Source: an uncultured bacterium
Lineage (GTDB): Bacteria > Actinomycetota > Coriobacteriia > Coriobacteriales > Coriobacteriaceae
DNA length: 26,042 nt
Direction of reading: 5' to 3'
Assembly: GCA_905216045.1 (NCBI GenBank)
Contig: CAJMSL010000013.1
Coordinates: 1 to 26,042, forward strand
Both the position numbers and the translations under genes were made by a program. Each line of letters starts with the position of its first letter. Positions within the stretch are counted from its first letter, which is position 1. Of this stretch, positions 1 to 7,365 are shown piece after piece. The notes under the pieces are model-generated. The model worked only from the letters and a program-made list of their open reading frames with translations, had not been told where the DNA came from and did no database searches.

Positions 1-600
1 CACTTTCTTCGTACTCCCCGATATCACAGCGCAACTCTCTGCCTTGGAAAACGAAGAATACTGGGCGCGGGCGACCGGCAAGTCGGGCGCCACCTCGCGC
101 ACCTTGTTGAGGGCGTCCGAACCGATCAGCTCGCCCTCGCGATCGAAGTCCGTGGCGATGATGACGCTGTCGGACTTTTTGGCGAGGTTCTTAAGCGAGC
201 GGATGAGTTCCTTCTCGGCCGGCAGCTTAATGACGGGTGCCCAGGTGAGATACGGCAGACTCTCGAGCTTCCAGCCCTTGATGGAGATGCCGTCGGCAAG
301 AAACGGCTTGCGCTTGGTGTCGTAGGGCGGGCGTGCCAGGCCATCGGGCATGTCGGCCGGTAGCATCTCGCCGTCCTCGGTAACCGAATACCAGCCCAGC
401 TTTTTATCGAACAGCACGCTGTCGCAAAAATCGGGCGCAAGGATGTGACCGGCCAGGCCGATGGTCACGCACTCCTCGCCCTTCCACTCAAAACGGTAGA
501 TGGCGGTGTTGTACACCTTGTCCTTTTTGGGTTTACCCGTGGACAGACGCTCGGCGATCTGACGCGCGGCGTCATTTTTCTCGGCGATGATGAGCTTCAA
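1..600 (-). CDS. Type IA DNA topoisomerase, N-terminal part (runs off left edge)
   Basis: The gene is truncated by the window edge; the first 200 codons are visible. The N-terminal LKLIIAEKNDAARQIAE is the start of a Toprim domain with its catalytic Glu. A second Toprim signature, IIATDFDREGELIG (acidic DxD-type metal site plus EGELIG), appears near residues 150-163. These are hallmarks of type IA topoisomerases, which cleave one strand through a tyrosine; that tyrosine would lie beyond the edge. The Toprim spacing resembles archaeal-type TopA or TopB more than classic bacterial TopA. A TTG start at 600 is chosen because a GGAG lies six bases upstream and the Toprim strand begins immediately. 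It follows hypB by 54 bases on the same strand and may be read through from the tat-hyp cluster. The last dozen codons at the edge do not fit the family (see findings). Confidence 0.8.
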   Translation of the reverse strand, partial: MKLIIAEKNDAARQIAERLSTGKPKKDKVYNTAIYRFEWKGEECVTIGLAGHILAPDFCDSVLFDKKLGWYSVTEDGEMLPADMPDGLARPPYDTKRKPFLADGISIKGWKLESLPYLTWAPVIKLPAEKELIRSLKNLAKKSDSVIIATDFDREGELIGSDALNKVREVAPDLPVARAQYSSFSKAESCAVISGSTKKV

Positions 601-654
601 AAGAGGCTCCTATCTCGTGTCTCTGCGGCTACGCCCGCCCGTATGGCGGCCGAT

Positions 655-1338
655 TTACGCCCTTGCTTGCTCGATCTGCCCGATGAGCCAATCGCACCAG
701 GCATCCATGCCCTCGCCCTTGCGCGCGCTCACGGCAAACCGCGGCGCCTGCGGATTGAGGTCATCGAGTGTCTTAGTATACCTATCCATGTCAAAATCGA
801 AAGCCGGGGCCACGTCTATCTTGTTGAGCAGCTGTGCGCCGGCGTGCTGGAAGATGCCCGGGTACTTGATAGGCTTGTCGTCGCCCTCGGGCACCGAGAG
901 AATCATGATGGACAGGTTCTCGCCCAGGTCAAAGTCGACCGGACAGACCAAGTTGCCCACGTTTTCGATAAAAATGACGTCGATGTTATCGAGCCCAACG
1001 GCCTGGTCAAACGCGTCAACGGCCTCCATGATCATGTTGCCCTCGAGGTGGCACAGGCCGCCCGTGTTGATCTGGATGGCGGGCATGCCGGCTTCCTTCA
1101 TGGTGATGGCGTCGACATCCGAGGCGATATCGCCCTCGATGACGGCACAGCGCAGGCCGGCCTTGTCACGCAGGCGCTCGTTGGTGCCCAGGATCGTGGT
1201 GGTCTTGCCCGAACCGGGGCTCGACAAGACGTTGATCACATAGGTGTTTGTCTCATTAAATCGCTGACGCAGCTGATCTGCCAGGCGCTCGTTGCGCGAC
1301 AGAATCGGCGACGCGATATCAATCGTTTTCTCAGCCAT
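655..1338 (-). CDS. hypB: Hydrogenase/urease nickel incorporation GTPase HypB
   Basis: This SIMIBI-class GTPase works with HypA to load nickel into the large subunit of NiFe hydrogenase in the cytoplasm. The 227-residue product has a P-loop (SSPGSGKTTT, residues 39-48), EGDIASDVDA (68-77), the metal-binding GGLCHLEGN with C96-H97, IENVGNLVCPVDFDLGE with the third ligand C132, and the guanine-specificity motif NKID. It lacks the N-terminal CxxCGC high-affinity nickel site and any His-rich stretch, so it is the short form carrying only the G-domain metal site. It lies 55 bases downstream of hypA on the same strand. No urease genes are nearby, so a hydrogenase role is the better reading. The rest of the hyp set (hypCDEF) and the hydrogenase itself are not in the window. 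Confidence 0.95.
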   Translation of the reverse strand: MAEKTIDIASPILSRNERLADQLRQRFNETNTYVINVLSSPGSGKTTTILGTNERLRDKAGLRCAVIEGDIASDVDAITMKEAGMPAIQINTGGLCHLEGNMIMEAVDAFDQAVGLDNIDVIFIENVGNLVCPVDFDLGENLSIMILSVPEGDDKPIKYPGIFQHAGAQLLNKIDVAPAFDFDMDRYTKTLDDLNPQAPRFAVSARKGEGMDAWCDWLIGQIEQARA

Positions 1339-1393
1339 ACTTAGCGCTCCTTACTTTGGCCCCTTTATACCCCATCACCAGATGGCTAGCGGG

Positions 1394-1750
1394 CTAATCG
1401 TCGGGGGTTTCGATTTCGATACTCGCGATATCGAGCTCGCGGCCGTGCAGTAGGCGCACGTTGGCACCACCACACTGGGGACAGCGACAGTGGAAGCGAT
1501 CGTGGTCGAAGACCTCGCCGCAGTCCAGGCATTCACTTTGTGGGTGAATCTCCTCAACCGCGAGCTCGCAGCCCCGCGTGAGCTGGTCCTCGTCGCGAAA
1601 CGTCTCCCACGCAACGTCGAGCGCCTCGCGCACGACCTCGGTCATATCCCCGATACGCAGCGTTACCAAAACGGCGCGCGAGGCCCCCGCCCCACGCGCC
1701 GCGCGAATCACTGTATCGAGTATGCCGTTGACAATGCCAACCTCGTGCAT
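1394..1750 (-). CDS. hypA: Hydrogenase maturation nickel chaperone HypA
   Basis: HypA binds nickel through its N-terminal Met-His (MHEVGIV, H2 visible) and delivers it with HypB to the hydrogenase large subunit. The 118-residue length is typical. The structural zinc site is present as CLDC, about twelve residues, then CPQC, followed by the usual GGANVRLLHGRELDIASIEIE C-terminal strand. The start ATG at 1750 is fixed by the need for His at position 2. It begins 6 bases after the tatC stop, so it is almost certainly co-transcribed with tatAC and hypB. Confidence 0.95.
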   Translation of the reverse strand: MHEVGIVNGILDTVIRAARGAGASRAVLVTLRIGDMTEVVREALDVAWETFRDEDQLTRGCELAVEEIHPQSECLDCGEVFDHDRFHCRCPQCGGANVRLLHGRELDIASIEIETPDD

Positions 1751-1756
1751 ACCGAT

Positions 1757-2548
1757 TTACTCCTCGTCGTCCTCATCGTCCGAGAACAGGTCCAGACGGC
1801 TCACAAACAAGCCCTCCTTGCCCTCGCGCGCGGTAATGACCACGCGGGCAATGGCGAGCGAAATCTCGTAGAGCGAGAGCAGGGCACCATACATGAGGCC
1901 CAGCGTAACGGGCGAGCCGTCGGGCGTAATCACAGCCGAGCCCACAAGCAGGCCCACGTACACGTAGCGCCAGGCGCCGCGGAAGGCCGCGTAGGACACG
2001 ATGTGGAAGACGGACAGGTAGAAGATGATGAGCGGCAGCTCAAACGCCACACCAAAGCCGATCATAAAGAGCAGCTCCATGTTGACGTAGTTCTCCAGGT
2101 CGGGCAGCGCCGTGGCGACGGCCGAAGTCTCGCCGATGAGCCACTCAAAGCCCGCCGGGATGATGATGAAGTAGCAGAAGATGGCGCCCAGGAAGAACAG
2201 CACCGTCGAGGCGCGCACCGTGGGCACAACCCATTTGCGCTCGTTGGGACGCAGTGCCGGCAGGAAAAATGCCAGAATCTGCCAGATGATCATGGGCGTG
2301 CACATGACCACGGCCATCTTGATGGCCAGCGAGAAGCGCAAGCCAAAGCCGCCGAGCGTGGTGGTGATGTAGAACTTACCGTCCGGCACAAAGGAGCGGA
2401 TGGGGTCTTCCAGGATGTCGAGCACCACGGGCGTGGCGAAATACAGCACGATGGCGGCGGCAAACACCGACACGACCACGATGGTCAGGCGGCGACGGAG
2501 CTCTCCCAAGTGATCGAAGAGCGGCATGCGCGCAGGTCCGATAGGCAT
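1757..2548 (-). CDS. tatC: Sec-independent protein translocase TatC
   Basis: TatC is the multi-spanning membrane receptor for twin-arginine signal peptides; with TatA it exports folded, often cofactor-containing proteins. The 263-residue product has the conserved N-terminal MPLFDHLGELRRRL, whose Glu contacts the signal peptide, and about six hydrophobic segments (first at roughly 22-42, last near 225-240). It ends in an acidic tail (FSDDEDDEE). The ATG at 2548 overlaps the tatA stop by one base (TAATG), indicating translational coupling; an internal Met at residue 8 is a less likely start. Its position between tatA and hypA ties the translocase to hydrogenase maturation. Confidence 0.96.
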   Translation of the reverse strand: MPIGPARMPLFDHLGELRRRLTIVVVSVFAAAIVLYFATPVVLDILEDPIRSFVPDGKFYITTTLGGFGLRFSLAIKMAVVMCTPMIIWQILAFFLPALRPNERKWVVPTVRASTVLFFLGAIFCYFIIIPAGFEWLIGETSAVATALPDLENYVNMELLFMIGFGVAFELPLIIFYLSVFHIVSYAAFRGAWRYVYVGLLVGSAVITPDGSPVTLGLMYGALLSLYEISLAIARVVITAREGKEGLFVSRLDLFSDDEDDEE

Positions 2549-3138
2549 TACTCATCGCCTCCCTTCGGGGCATCGGCGGCAGCGGCGTCGTCCTCGGCCT
2601 CGAGCTCGCGAGCGAGCTGGTCGACGACGGCCTTGCGCTTGCGGGGACGACGGGCGTAGAGGTCGGCCGTCGTGGGCTCTGCCGGCTCGGGCTCGGGCTC
2701 CGGCTCTGCAGCAGGCTCGGGCTCGACGACAGGCTCGGCGGCAGCGGCAGGCTCGGCACCCTCGGCCTCGGACTCCTCAGCAGCACTCTCGCCCTCGGCG
2801 GCAGCCTCGCTCGCGGCCTTCTCGGCAGCAAGACGGGCGCGACGCTCGGCAAAGGTCTCCTTCTTGGCGGGCGCTGCCGTCTCGGCGGCATCCTCGTCCG
2901 CATCGGAATCGTCGTCGGTCGCAGCAGCCTTCTTGGGCTTGACCGGGGCCGACGCGGCCTCGCTTACCGGATCGATAATCTCGGACTGAACAACGGCCGT
3001 CATCTTTTCCTGCGTCTCGCGGAACTGACGGATGGCACGGCCGATCGTGCGGCCCATCTGCGGGAGCTTATCCGGGCCAAACAGCAAAAAGCCGAAGACC
3101 ACGATGATCGCGAGCTCACCCTCTCCAATACCAAACAC
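2548..3138 (-). CDS. tatA: Twin-arginine translocase TatA/TatB-type subunit with long acidic tail
   Basis: A GTG start at 3138 (GGAGG about five bases upstream) gives 196 residues beginning VFGIGEGELAIIVVF. An ATG 45 bases further upstream would put polar residues before the membrane helix and has no good ribosome site. The product has one N-terminal transmembrane helix, the hinge FGPDKLPQMG and an amphipathic helix (RTIGRAIRQFRETQEKM), the TatA/TatB architecture. It then has a very long low-complexity region rich in Ala, Glu and Pro (including EPEPEPEP) and a basic patch RRPRKRK. No second tatA/B gene is adjacent, so this may be the bifunctional subunit of a minimal TatAC system. TatB-like identity cannot be excluded. 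Confidence 0.9.
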   Translation of the reverse strand: MFGIGEGELAIIVVFGFLLFGPDKLPQMGRTIGRAIRQFRETQEKMTAVVQSEIIDPVSEAASAPVKPKKAAATDDDSDADEDAAETAAPAKKETFAERRARLAAEKAASEAAAEGESAAEESEAEGAEPAAAAEPVVEPEPAAEPEPEPEPAEPTTADLYARRPRKRKAVVDQLARELEAEDDAAAADAPKGGDE

Positions 3139-3213
3139 ACATACCTCCAAGGCTCGATGTGAGTCGAGCCCGCACCGCGCCATTCGGCCGGAACTCGTCT
3201 ATTCATTCGGTCA

Positions 3214-3219
3214 AGTATA
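3214..3219 (-). promoter_or_regulatory. Possible -10 box for the tat-hyp operon
   Basis: The minus strand reads TATACT here, about 75 bases upstream of the tatA GTG. The hairpin at 3220-3247 sits directly upstream where a -35 would be expected, and no good -35 hexamer is visible, so this is a weak call. Confidence 0.3.
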
Positions 3220-3247
3220 GCGCCCGGACGCCAAAACGTCCGAGCGC
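3220..3247 (-). terminator. Hairpin downstream of the STAS gene
   Basis: Inverted repeat GCGC-c-CGGACG / CGTCCG-a-GCGC with loop ccaaaa: ten paired bases and one mismatch. It lies 45 bases beyond the STAS stop on the minus strand and just before the putative tat promoter. It has no T-run, so it may be a weak terminator or an insulating hairpin. Confidence 0.4.
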
Positions 3248-3291
3248 ATCACAAACATATGCCAAACGGCACGCCCTTTTGGGGGCAAAGA

Positions 3292-3606
3292 TTATGCAGC
3301 GGTGATCGAAATCTCCTGGTCGACACCCAACAGCTGAACCACGCGCATTACCGGGGGCTGCACATTGGTGCAGCTAAAACGCTTGCCGTGGTCGACCGCG
3401 TGGTGCGCGGCGCCCACGAGCACGCCAATGCCCGTTGAATCGATGTAGCTCACCTGGGCAAAATCGAGCTCAACGGCCTCAGTGGGCTGCTCGAGCGCCA
3501 GGTCGATGGCATTGCGCAGGCTATCGGCGTTAGAGATGTCGATCTCGCCGGTTACCTTAATGGTGTAGAGCTCTGGCGTGGGGTTGGTGGAAATACCCAA
3601 ATCCAT
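3292..3606 (-). CDS. STAS-domain anti-sigma factor antagonist (SpoIIAA-like)
   Basis: The 104-residue single-domain protein has the STAS fold signature: beta strands around LYTIKVTGEIDISNADSLRNAI and the central motif YIDSTGIGVLVGA with the phosphorylatable Ser at residue 57. Family members bind a serine-kinase anti-sigma factor when unphosphorylated and so release a sigma factor. A good ribosome site (AAAGGAG, eight bases upstream) supports the start. No partner kinase, phosphatase or sigma factor is encoded nearby, so the target is unknown. It follows the aminotransferase at 3658-4962 by 51 bases on the same strand and could be its downstream cistron, although a functional link is not obvious. 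Confidence 0.88.
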   Translation of the reverse strand: MDLGISTNPTPELYTIKVTGEIDISNADSLRNAIDLALEQPTEAVELDFAQVSYIDSTGIGVLVGAAHHAVDHGKRFSCTNVQPPVMRVVQLLGVDQEISITAA

Positions 3607-3657
3607 GTATATGCTCCTTTACGTATCGAAGGTGCGGATAGTACGGGAAGCCGCGCG

Positions 3658-4962
3658 TTAGGCGCGCTCGGCACGCGCAAGCTCGGCAGCGACGAGCTTG
3701 ACGGCCAGCACCAGCACATCGAGCGCGGCCTCCAGGTCCTCGACCGTGGGATAGCTCGGCGCGATGCGGATGTTGGTATCGCGCGGATCCTTGCCATAAG
3801 GCCAGGTGGCACCAGCCGGCGTGAGCTTGACGCCCAGGTCGGCGCAGAGCGCGGCGACCTTCCGGGCCGAGCCCTCGGGACCATCGAAGCTTACAAAGTA
3901 GCCGCCGCGGGGGTGCGTCCAGGTGGCGCAGCCCGTGTCGCCCAAGCCCTCGGTGAGCTTTCGCTCGACAGCCTCAAAGCGCGGGCGCAGGAACTCGGCA
4001 TGCTTTTTCATGTGCTCCTTGACCGCCTCGATGGTGGGAAGGAAGCGCACGTGACGCAGCTGGTTGAGCTTATCGGCGCTGATGAGGCCGGCCTTCAGGC
4101 GCTTGGAGAACTCCGCGATAACCGCGGGGCTCGCACCGATAAAGCCGATACCGGCACCCGGGAAGGTGATCTTGGACGTCGAGGCGAATGCCACCACGCG
4201 GTCCTCGGTGCCCGCCGTGCGGGCAAGATCAAAGATGTTGGCGAGCTCGTCGGTCTCGTCGTACAGGTCGTGCACGCAGTAGGCGTTGTCCCAGAAGATG
4301 CGGAAATCGGGCGCGGCCGTGTGCATCTCGACCAGGCGGCGCACGGTGTCCTCGCTAAAGGTGATACCCGTGGGGTTGGAATACTTGGGCACGCACCAGA
4401 TGCCCTTGATGGAATCGTCGGCGGCAACGAGACGCTCGATCTCGTCCATATCGGGGCCGTTGTCGGTCATCGCGACGGGAACGTTCTCGATACCCAGATC
4501 GGCGGTGATGCCAAAGTGGCGGTCGTAGCCGGGAACAGGGCACAGGAACTTGACCTTCTTGCCGTCGTGGGCAGCCTCGTAGGCATCCCAGGGCTCGCTG
4601 CCGCACGAGCCGCAGCGCCAGAACATACCGGCGATGTCGTGCTCGATCAGCAGGCTCGACGAACCCAGCACGAGCGTCTGCTCGGCGGGGCAGCCCAGGA
4701 ACTCCCCCGCCAGCTTGCGTGCCGAGGGAATGCCCTCAAAGCAGCCGTAGTTGGAACAGTCGACGTTGCCGTCGTGCAGGTCGGCATCGGCATTGAGGAT
4801 ATCGAGCATGGGTCGAGAGATGTCCACCTGGGAGGGCGACGGCTTGCCGCGGGCCATGTCGAGCGCCAGGCCCTTGGCCTTGACCTCGGCGACCTCGGCT
4901 TTGAGCGCCTCGATGGCGGCATCGAGTTCGGTGGTTTCCATCTTCTGGTAGATCGTCTGCAT
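3658..4962 (-). CDS. Aspartate aminotransferase-like PLP enzyme (subgroup Ic type)
   Basis: This 434-residue fold-type I aminotransferase has a PLP lysine at about residue 264 (STSKITFPGAGIGF), the NPTG motif at 196-199, FWDNAY (Asp225/Tyr228 contacts to PLP) and a C-terminal carboxylate-binding Arg in NIRIAPSYP. The segments LDMARGKPSPSQVDIS and NYGCFEGIPSARKL are typical of the bacterial aspartate aminotransferase subgroup covered by the Asp_aminotransf family, distinct from classical AspC. The predicted reaction is transfer of an amino group between aspartate (or a similar acid) and 2-oxoglutarate. The ATG at 4962 has AAAGGT about seven bases upstream; Met8 is an alternative start. It stands alone except for the STAS gene behind it. 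Confidence 0.85.
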   Translation of the reverse strand: MQTIYQKMETTELDAAIEALKAEVAEVKAKGLALDMARGKPSPSQVDISRPMLDILNADADLHDGNVDCSNYGCFEGIPSARKLAGEFLGCPAEQTLVLGSSSLLIEHDIAGMFWRCGSCGSEPWDAYEAAHDGKKVKFLCPVPGYDRHFGITADLGIENVPVAMTDNGPDMDEIERLVAADDSIKGIWCVPKYSNPTGITFSEDTVRRLVEMHTAAPDFRIFWDNAYCVHDLYDETDELANIFDLARTAGTEDRVVAFASTSKITFPGAGIGFIGASPAVIAEFSKRLKAGLISADKLNQLRHVRFLPTIEAVKEHMKKHAEFLRPRFEAVERKLTEGLGDTGCATWTHPRGGYFVSFDGPEGSARKVAALCADLGVKLTPAGATWPYGKDPRDTNIRIAPSYPTVEDLEAALDVLVLAVKLVAAELARAERA

Positions 4963-5003
4963 GGGTGCGACCTTTCACGAAGCGGTACGTTGCAATTCTT
5001 CTA

Positions 5004-5009
5004 AGTATA
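5004..5009 (-). promoter_or_regulatory. Possible -10 box for the aminotransferase gene
   Basis: The minus strand reads TATACT about 40 bases upstream of the ATG at 4962, inside CTATACTTAG. No convincing -35 hexamer is seen at 16-18 bases. Confidence 0.3.
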
Positions 5010-5111
5010 GACCGCCACCGTCACAACGTTATGAAGCCGTGATAGATTAAGTCCATCGCAATAAATTACGAATCGCCGCGCATGCCGGCATGAAGCGCCC
5101 AAGGAGGCACT

Positions 5112-5366
5112 ATGGAGTACGGATCGTTCCAGGCCGAGGAATTCGGCGACCTTCAGCGCCTGGTCGACGGACTGTTTTACGACCGCCACGCCATCGACCG
5201 CCTGGATCTGATCGTACAGGCCGAAATCTTGGACCTGGCGCCCGATCTCATGGAAATCGTCAACCTGCTACCGCCCGGCTATTACGACCGCCAGTCACTT
5301 TGCGACCAGCTCAACTCCGCCTTGGCCGCCCACGGCTGGGGCGCCATCTACGGCACCGTGGAATAA
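5112..5366 (+). CDS. Small acidic protein of unknown function
   Basis: An 84-residue protein preceded by a strong ribosome site (AAGGAGG, five bases before the ATG). I do not recognise the family. It is acidic and leucine-rich, has no signal peptide or membrane segment, and contains predicted helices around EEFGDLQRLVDGLF and RLDLIVQAEILDLAPDLMEIV, then a short PPGYYDRQSL turn and a Gly/aromatic end (AAHGWGAIYGTVE). Such a compact helical make-up fits a small regulatory or adaptor protein, but that is only a guess. It is divergent from the aminotransferase at 3658-4962 and has no co-directional partner. Confidence 0.7.
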   Translation: MEYGSFQAEEFGDLQRLVDGLFYDRHAIDRLDLIVQAEILDLAPDLMEIVNLLPPGYYDRQSLCDQLNSALAAHGWGAIYGTVE

Positions 5367-5739
5367 GCCTCGAGGCCGGCGATTTGGCCCGTTTCCCGAC
5401 CTTGGCGAGGCTTGTTTTAGGGCTTGTGGCCAAAAAAGGGCAAATATGAGTACTGTTACCCTTTTAGTAGCAGCGATTCTTGGTCGAAATCGGCAAAACT
5501 CGACTTGAAACTCCCCAATCACCGTCAGCTAGCGCCAAATTGGAAGTCGATGGTCACTCATTAACGTACAGTTCTTATAACTTTGTTCATTATTTTCCGC
5601 ACCTAAAATGAAACGCCGTTTGTGACAGTACTCACAAACGGCGTTTTTTGACCACTGGCGTGTCTGGCAGGCGGCAAGCACCACCCGAATCCGCATTTTG
5701 AACGCGCCCGAATCGGTTCTGGAGCCGGTTTTCGCGCTC
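5367..5739. other. Intergenic region of about 370 bases with no convincing gene
   Basis: Between the small plus-strand gene and the nhaA stop there is no supported coding sequence. A short reading frame beginning MSTVTLLVAAIL at 5447 ends within 20 codons and has no ribosome site. The stretch is AT-richer than its surroundings. It contains AAAAGGG/CCCTTTT flanking GAGTACTG near 5435-5470, and the strong hairpin annotated separately at 5611-5649. Confidence 0.6.
5611..5649 (+). terminator. Strong rho-independent terminator, possibly bidirectional
   Basis: A perfect 15-bp stem (5611-5625 with 5632-5646) with hexaloop CAGTAC is followed by a run of six T on the plus strand. It would stop transcripts from the small gene at 5112-5366. 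Read on the minus strand the tail is less T-rich (GTTTCATTTT), but it could also stop nhaA transcripts, whose stop codon is about 95 bases away. Confidence 0.8.
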
Positions 5740-7098
5740 TTACTCGTCCTTGGGCGCGAGGTGTTTGCAGATCACACTCATGTAGATCATGCCAAGTACG
5801 GCCGCGGTGACAGAGCCGGCAAGAATAGCGGCCTTGGCGGCCAGAACCTCAAACTGGGCCGTCGGGAAGGCAAGGCCGCTGATGAGGATCGACATGGTAA
5901 AGCCGATACCGCCCAGAATGCCCACACCGGCAATCATGTGCCAGTTGACATTGCGCGGCAGCTCGGAGATCTTGAGCTTAACCAGGGCAAACGTCATGCC
6001 AAAGATACCGATCGGCTTGCCCAGCAGCATGCCAAAGTACACGCCGAGCGTCACCGGGTCGGTGAGTAGCGTGCTCATGTCCACGCCCACTAGGCGAACC
6101 TGTGCGTTCACGAACGCAAAGATCGGCAGAATCACAAAGTTGACCGGCGTGGAGATCAGACGCTCCATGCGGATGAGCGGCGGGGTCACGCGGTGCATGA
6201 CGCGCTCGACCTTGGTGGTCGAGACGGTAAAGTCATGCTGGCCCAGGATGTGCGCCTCGTCGTCGTAGCGGTCATCGAGCAGCGGCAGGCACTCCCCCAA
6301 CCAATCGGTAAGGCTGTCGAGCTTAACACCGCACTTGGCCGGGATGGTAAAGGCCAAGATGACACCGGCGAGCGTAGCGTGCACGCCGCTCTTGAACATG
6401 CAGAACCACAGCAGCAGGCCCAGCACCGAGTACGGGGCAAGGCGGTAATGCTGCGTCTTGTTGAGCCACACGAGCGCGCAGGTCACAAGCGCGGCGGCGC
6501 CCAACCAAAACGGATTGGGACTCTGACCGTAGAAGATGGCGATGGCGGCGATGGAAATGAGGTCGTCGGCGATGGCGAGCGTCGAGAAGAACACGCGCAC
6601 GCCGTTGGGCACGCGATTGCCCAAAAGCGACAGCACGCCCAGCGCAAAGGCAATATCGGTTGCCATGGGAATGGCCCAGCCGTTGTGCGCGCCGGCATGG
6701 TTAAAGATCAGATAGATGCAGGCGGGAACGACGACACCGCCCACGGCCGCCAGCATGGGAAGCATAGCCTGGCGCGGGTTTTTGAGCTCGCCGACCGTCA
6801 TCTCGTACTTAAGCTCAATGCCCACCAGCAAAAAGAAAATCGCCATGAGGAAGTCGTTGACGAAAAGCTCGACGGTGAGGCCAGCCGTCAAATGCCCCAG
6901 ACCCACATACAGCGGGGTCTCCAAAAAGTGATGGATGGCCTCGTAGGCATCGGTATTAGCGCAAATGACGGCGGCGATGGCGGCGAAGACCATGACGGCG
7001 GCGGAAATCGTGCCGTTCTCGGCGATGCGCTCCCAGATGTCGTGACGTTCAAAGCGCTTGCGCTCACGAACGTTGAACAGCTGCTCAGTTGCTGCCAT
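5740..7098 (-). CDS. nhaA: Na+/H+ antiporter NhaA
   Basis: This integral membrane antiporter exchanges cytoplasmic Na+ for external H+ in pH and sodium homeostasis. Visible family motifs are FLMAIFFLLVGIELKYE, PMATDIAFALGVLSLLG with Asp148, and LAIADDL with the Asp178-Asp179 pair that binds the ion (E. coli D163-D164). At 452 residues it is longer than E. coli NhaA. The excess includes a hydrophilic stretch around residues 268-310 (GVKLDSLTDWLGECLPLL to VSTTKVERVMHRV) and a charged N terminus. The ATG at 7098 has AAAGGAG about six bases upstream. It appears monocistronic. Confidence 0.96.
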   Translation of the reverse strand: MAATEQLFNVRERKRFERHDIWERIAENGTISAAVMVFAAIAAVICANTDAYEAIHHFLETPLYVGLGHLTAGLTVELFVNDFLMAIFFLLVGIELKYEMTVGELKNPRQAMLPMLAAVGGVVVPACIYLIFNHAGAHNGWAIPMATDIAFALGVLSLLGNRVPNGVRVFFSTLAIADDLISIAAIAIFYGQSPNPFWLGAAALVTCALVWLNKTQHYRLAPYSVLGLLLWFCMFKSGVHATLAGVILAFTIPAKCGVKLDSLTDWLGECLPLLDDRYDDEAHILGQHDFTVSTTKVERVMHRVTPPLIRMERLISTPVNFVILPIFAFVNAQVRLVGVDMSTLLTDPVTLGVYFGMLLGKPIGIFGMTFALVKLKISELPRNVNWHMIAGVGILGGIGFTMSILISGLAFPTAQFEVLAAKAAILAGSVTAAVLGMIYMSVICKHLAPKDE

Positions 7099-7305
7099 GG
7101 GCGGCTCCTTTCACGGGAAAGCTCCCGTCTTAAAAAAGCACGGCCCGCCCAAGTGGCGGCGCCGCGCTCTAACGTATTACGCTTGCATCTAGCCTACCCT
7201 GCACGACAAGCACGCAGGCATGGCCGAAAAGCGGAACCACAGGTTGAACATTATTTGCTCAACGGCACGGGCACGCCTGTCCAAGAGACGACGCGGCGAC
7301 GTGCA

Positions 7306-7346
7306 TAAAAAACGACCGGAGCGCGGGGCGTCCGCGATCCGGTCGT
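7306..7346 (-). terminator. Rho-independent terminator of ppaC
   Basis: On the minus strand a nine-base stem ACGACCGGA/TCCGGTCGT (7338-7346 with 7312-7320) encloses a GC-rich loop that can pair further. It is followed by TTTTTTA. It begins 20 bases after the ppaC stop. Confidence 0.8.
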
Positions 7347-7365
7347 GGCGTTTGGTCAACTAAAC

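Noticed and set aside
445..1344. Plus-strand open frame of 299 codons opposite hypB and the topoisomerase gene
   Set aside because: It overlaps the complete HypB and a Toprim domain on the other strand and has no motif.
3036..3183. Longer tatA product starting at an ATG at 3183
   Set aside because: It would place about 15 polar residues before the membrane helix and lacks a ribosome site, whereas the GTG at 3138 follows GGAGG at the right distance.
5447..5506. Short reading frame MSTVTLLVAAIL in the gap before nhaA
   Set aside because: It ends within 20 codons and lacks a ribosome site; not supported as a gene.
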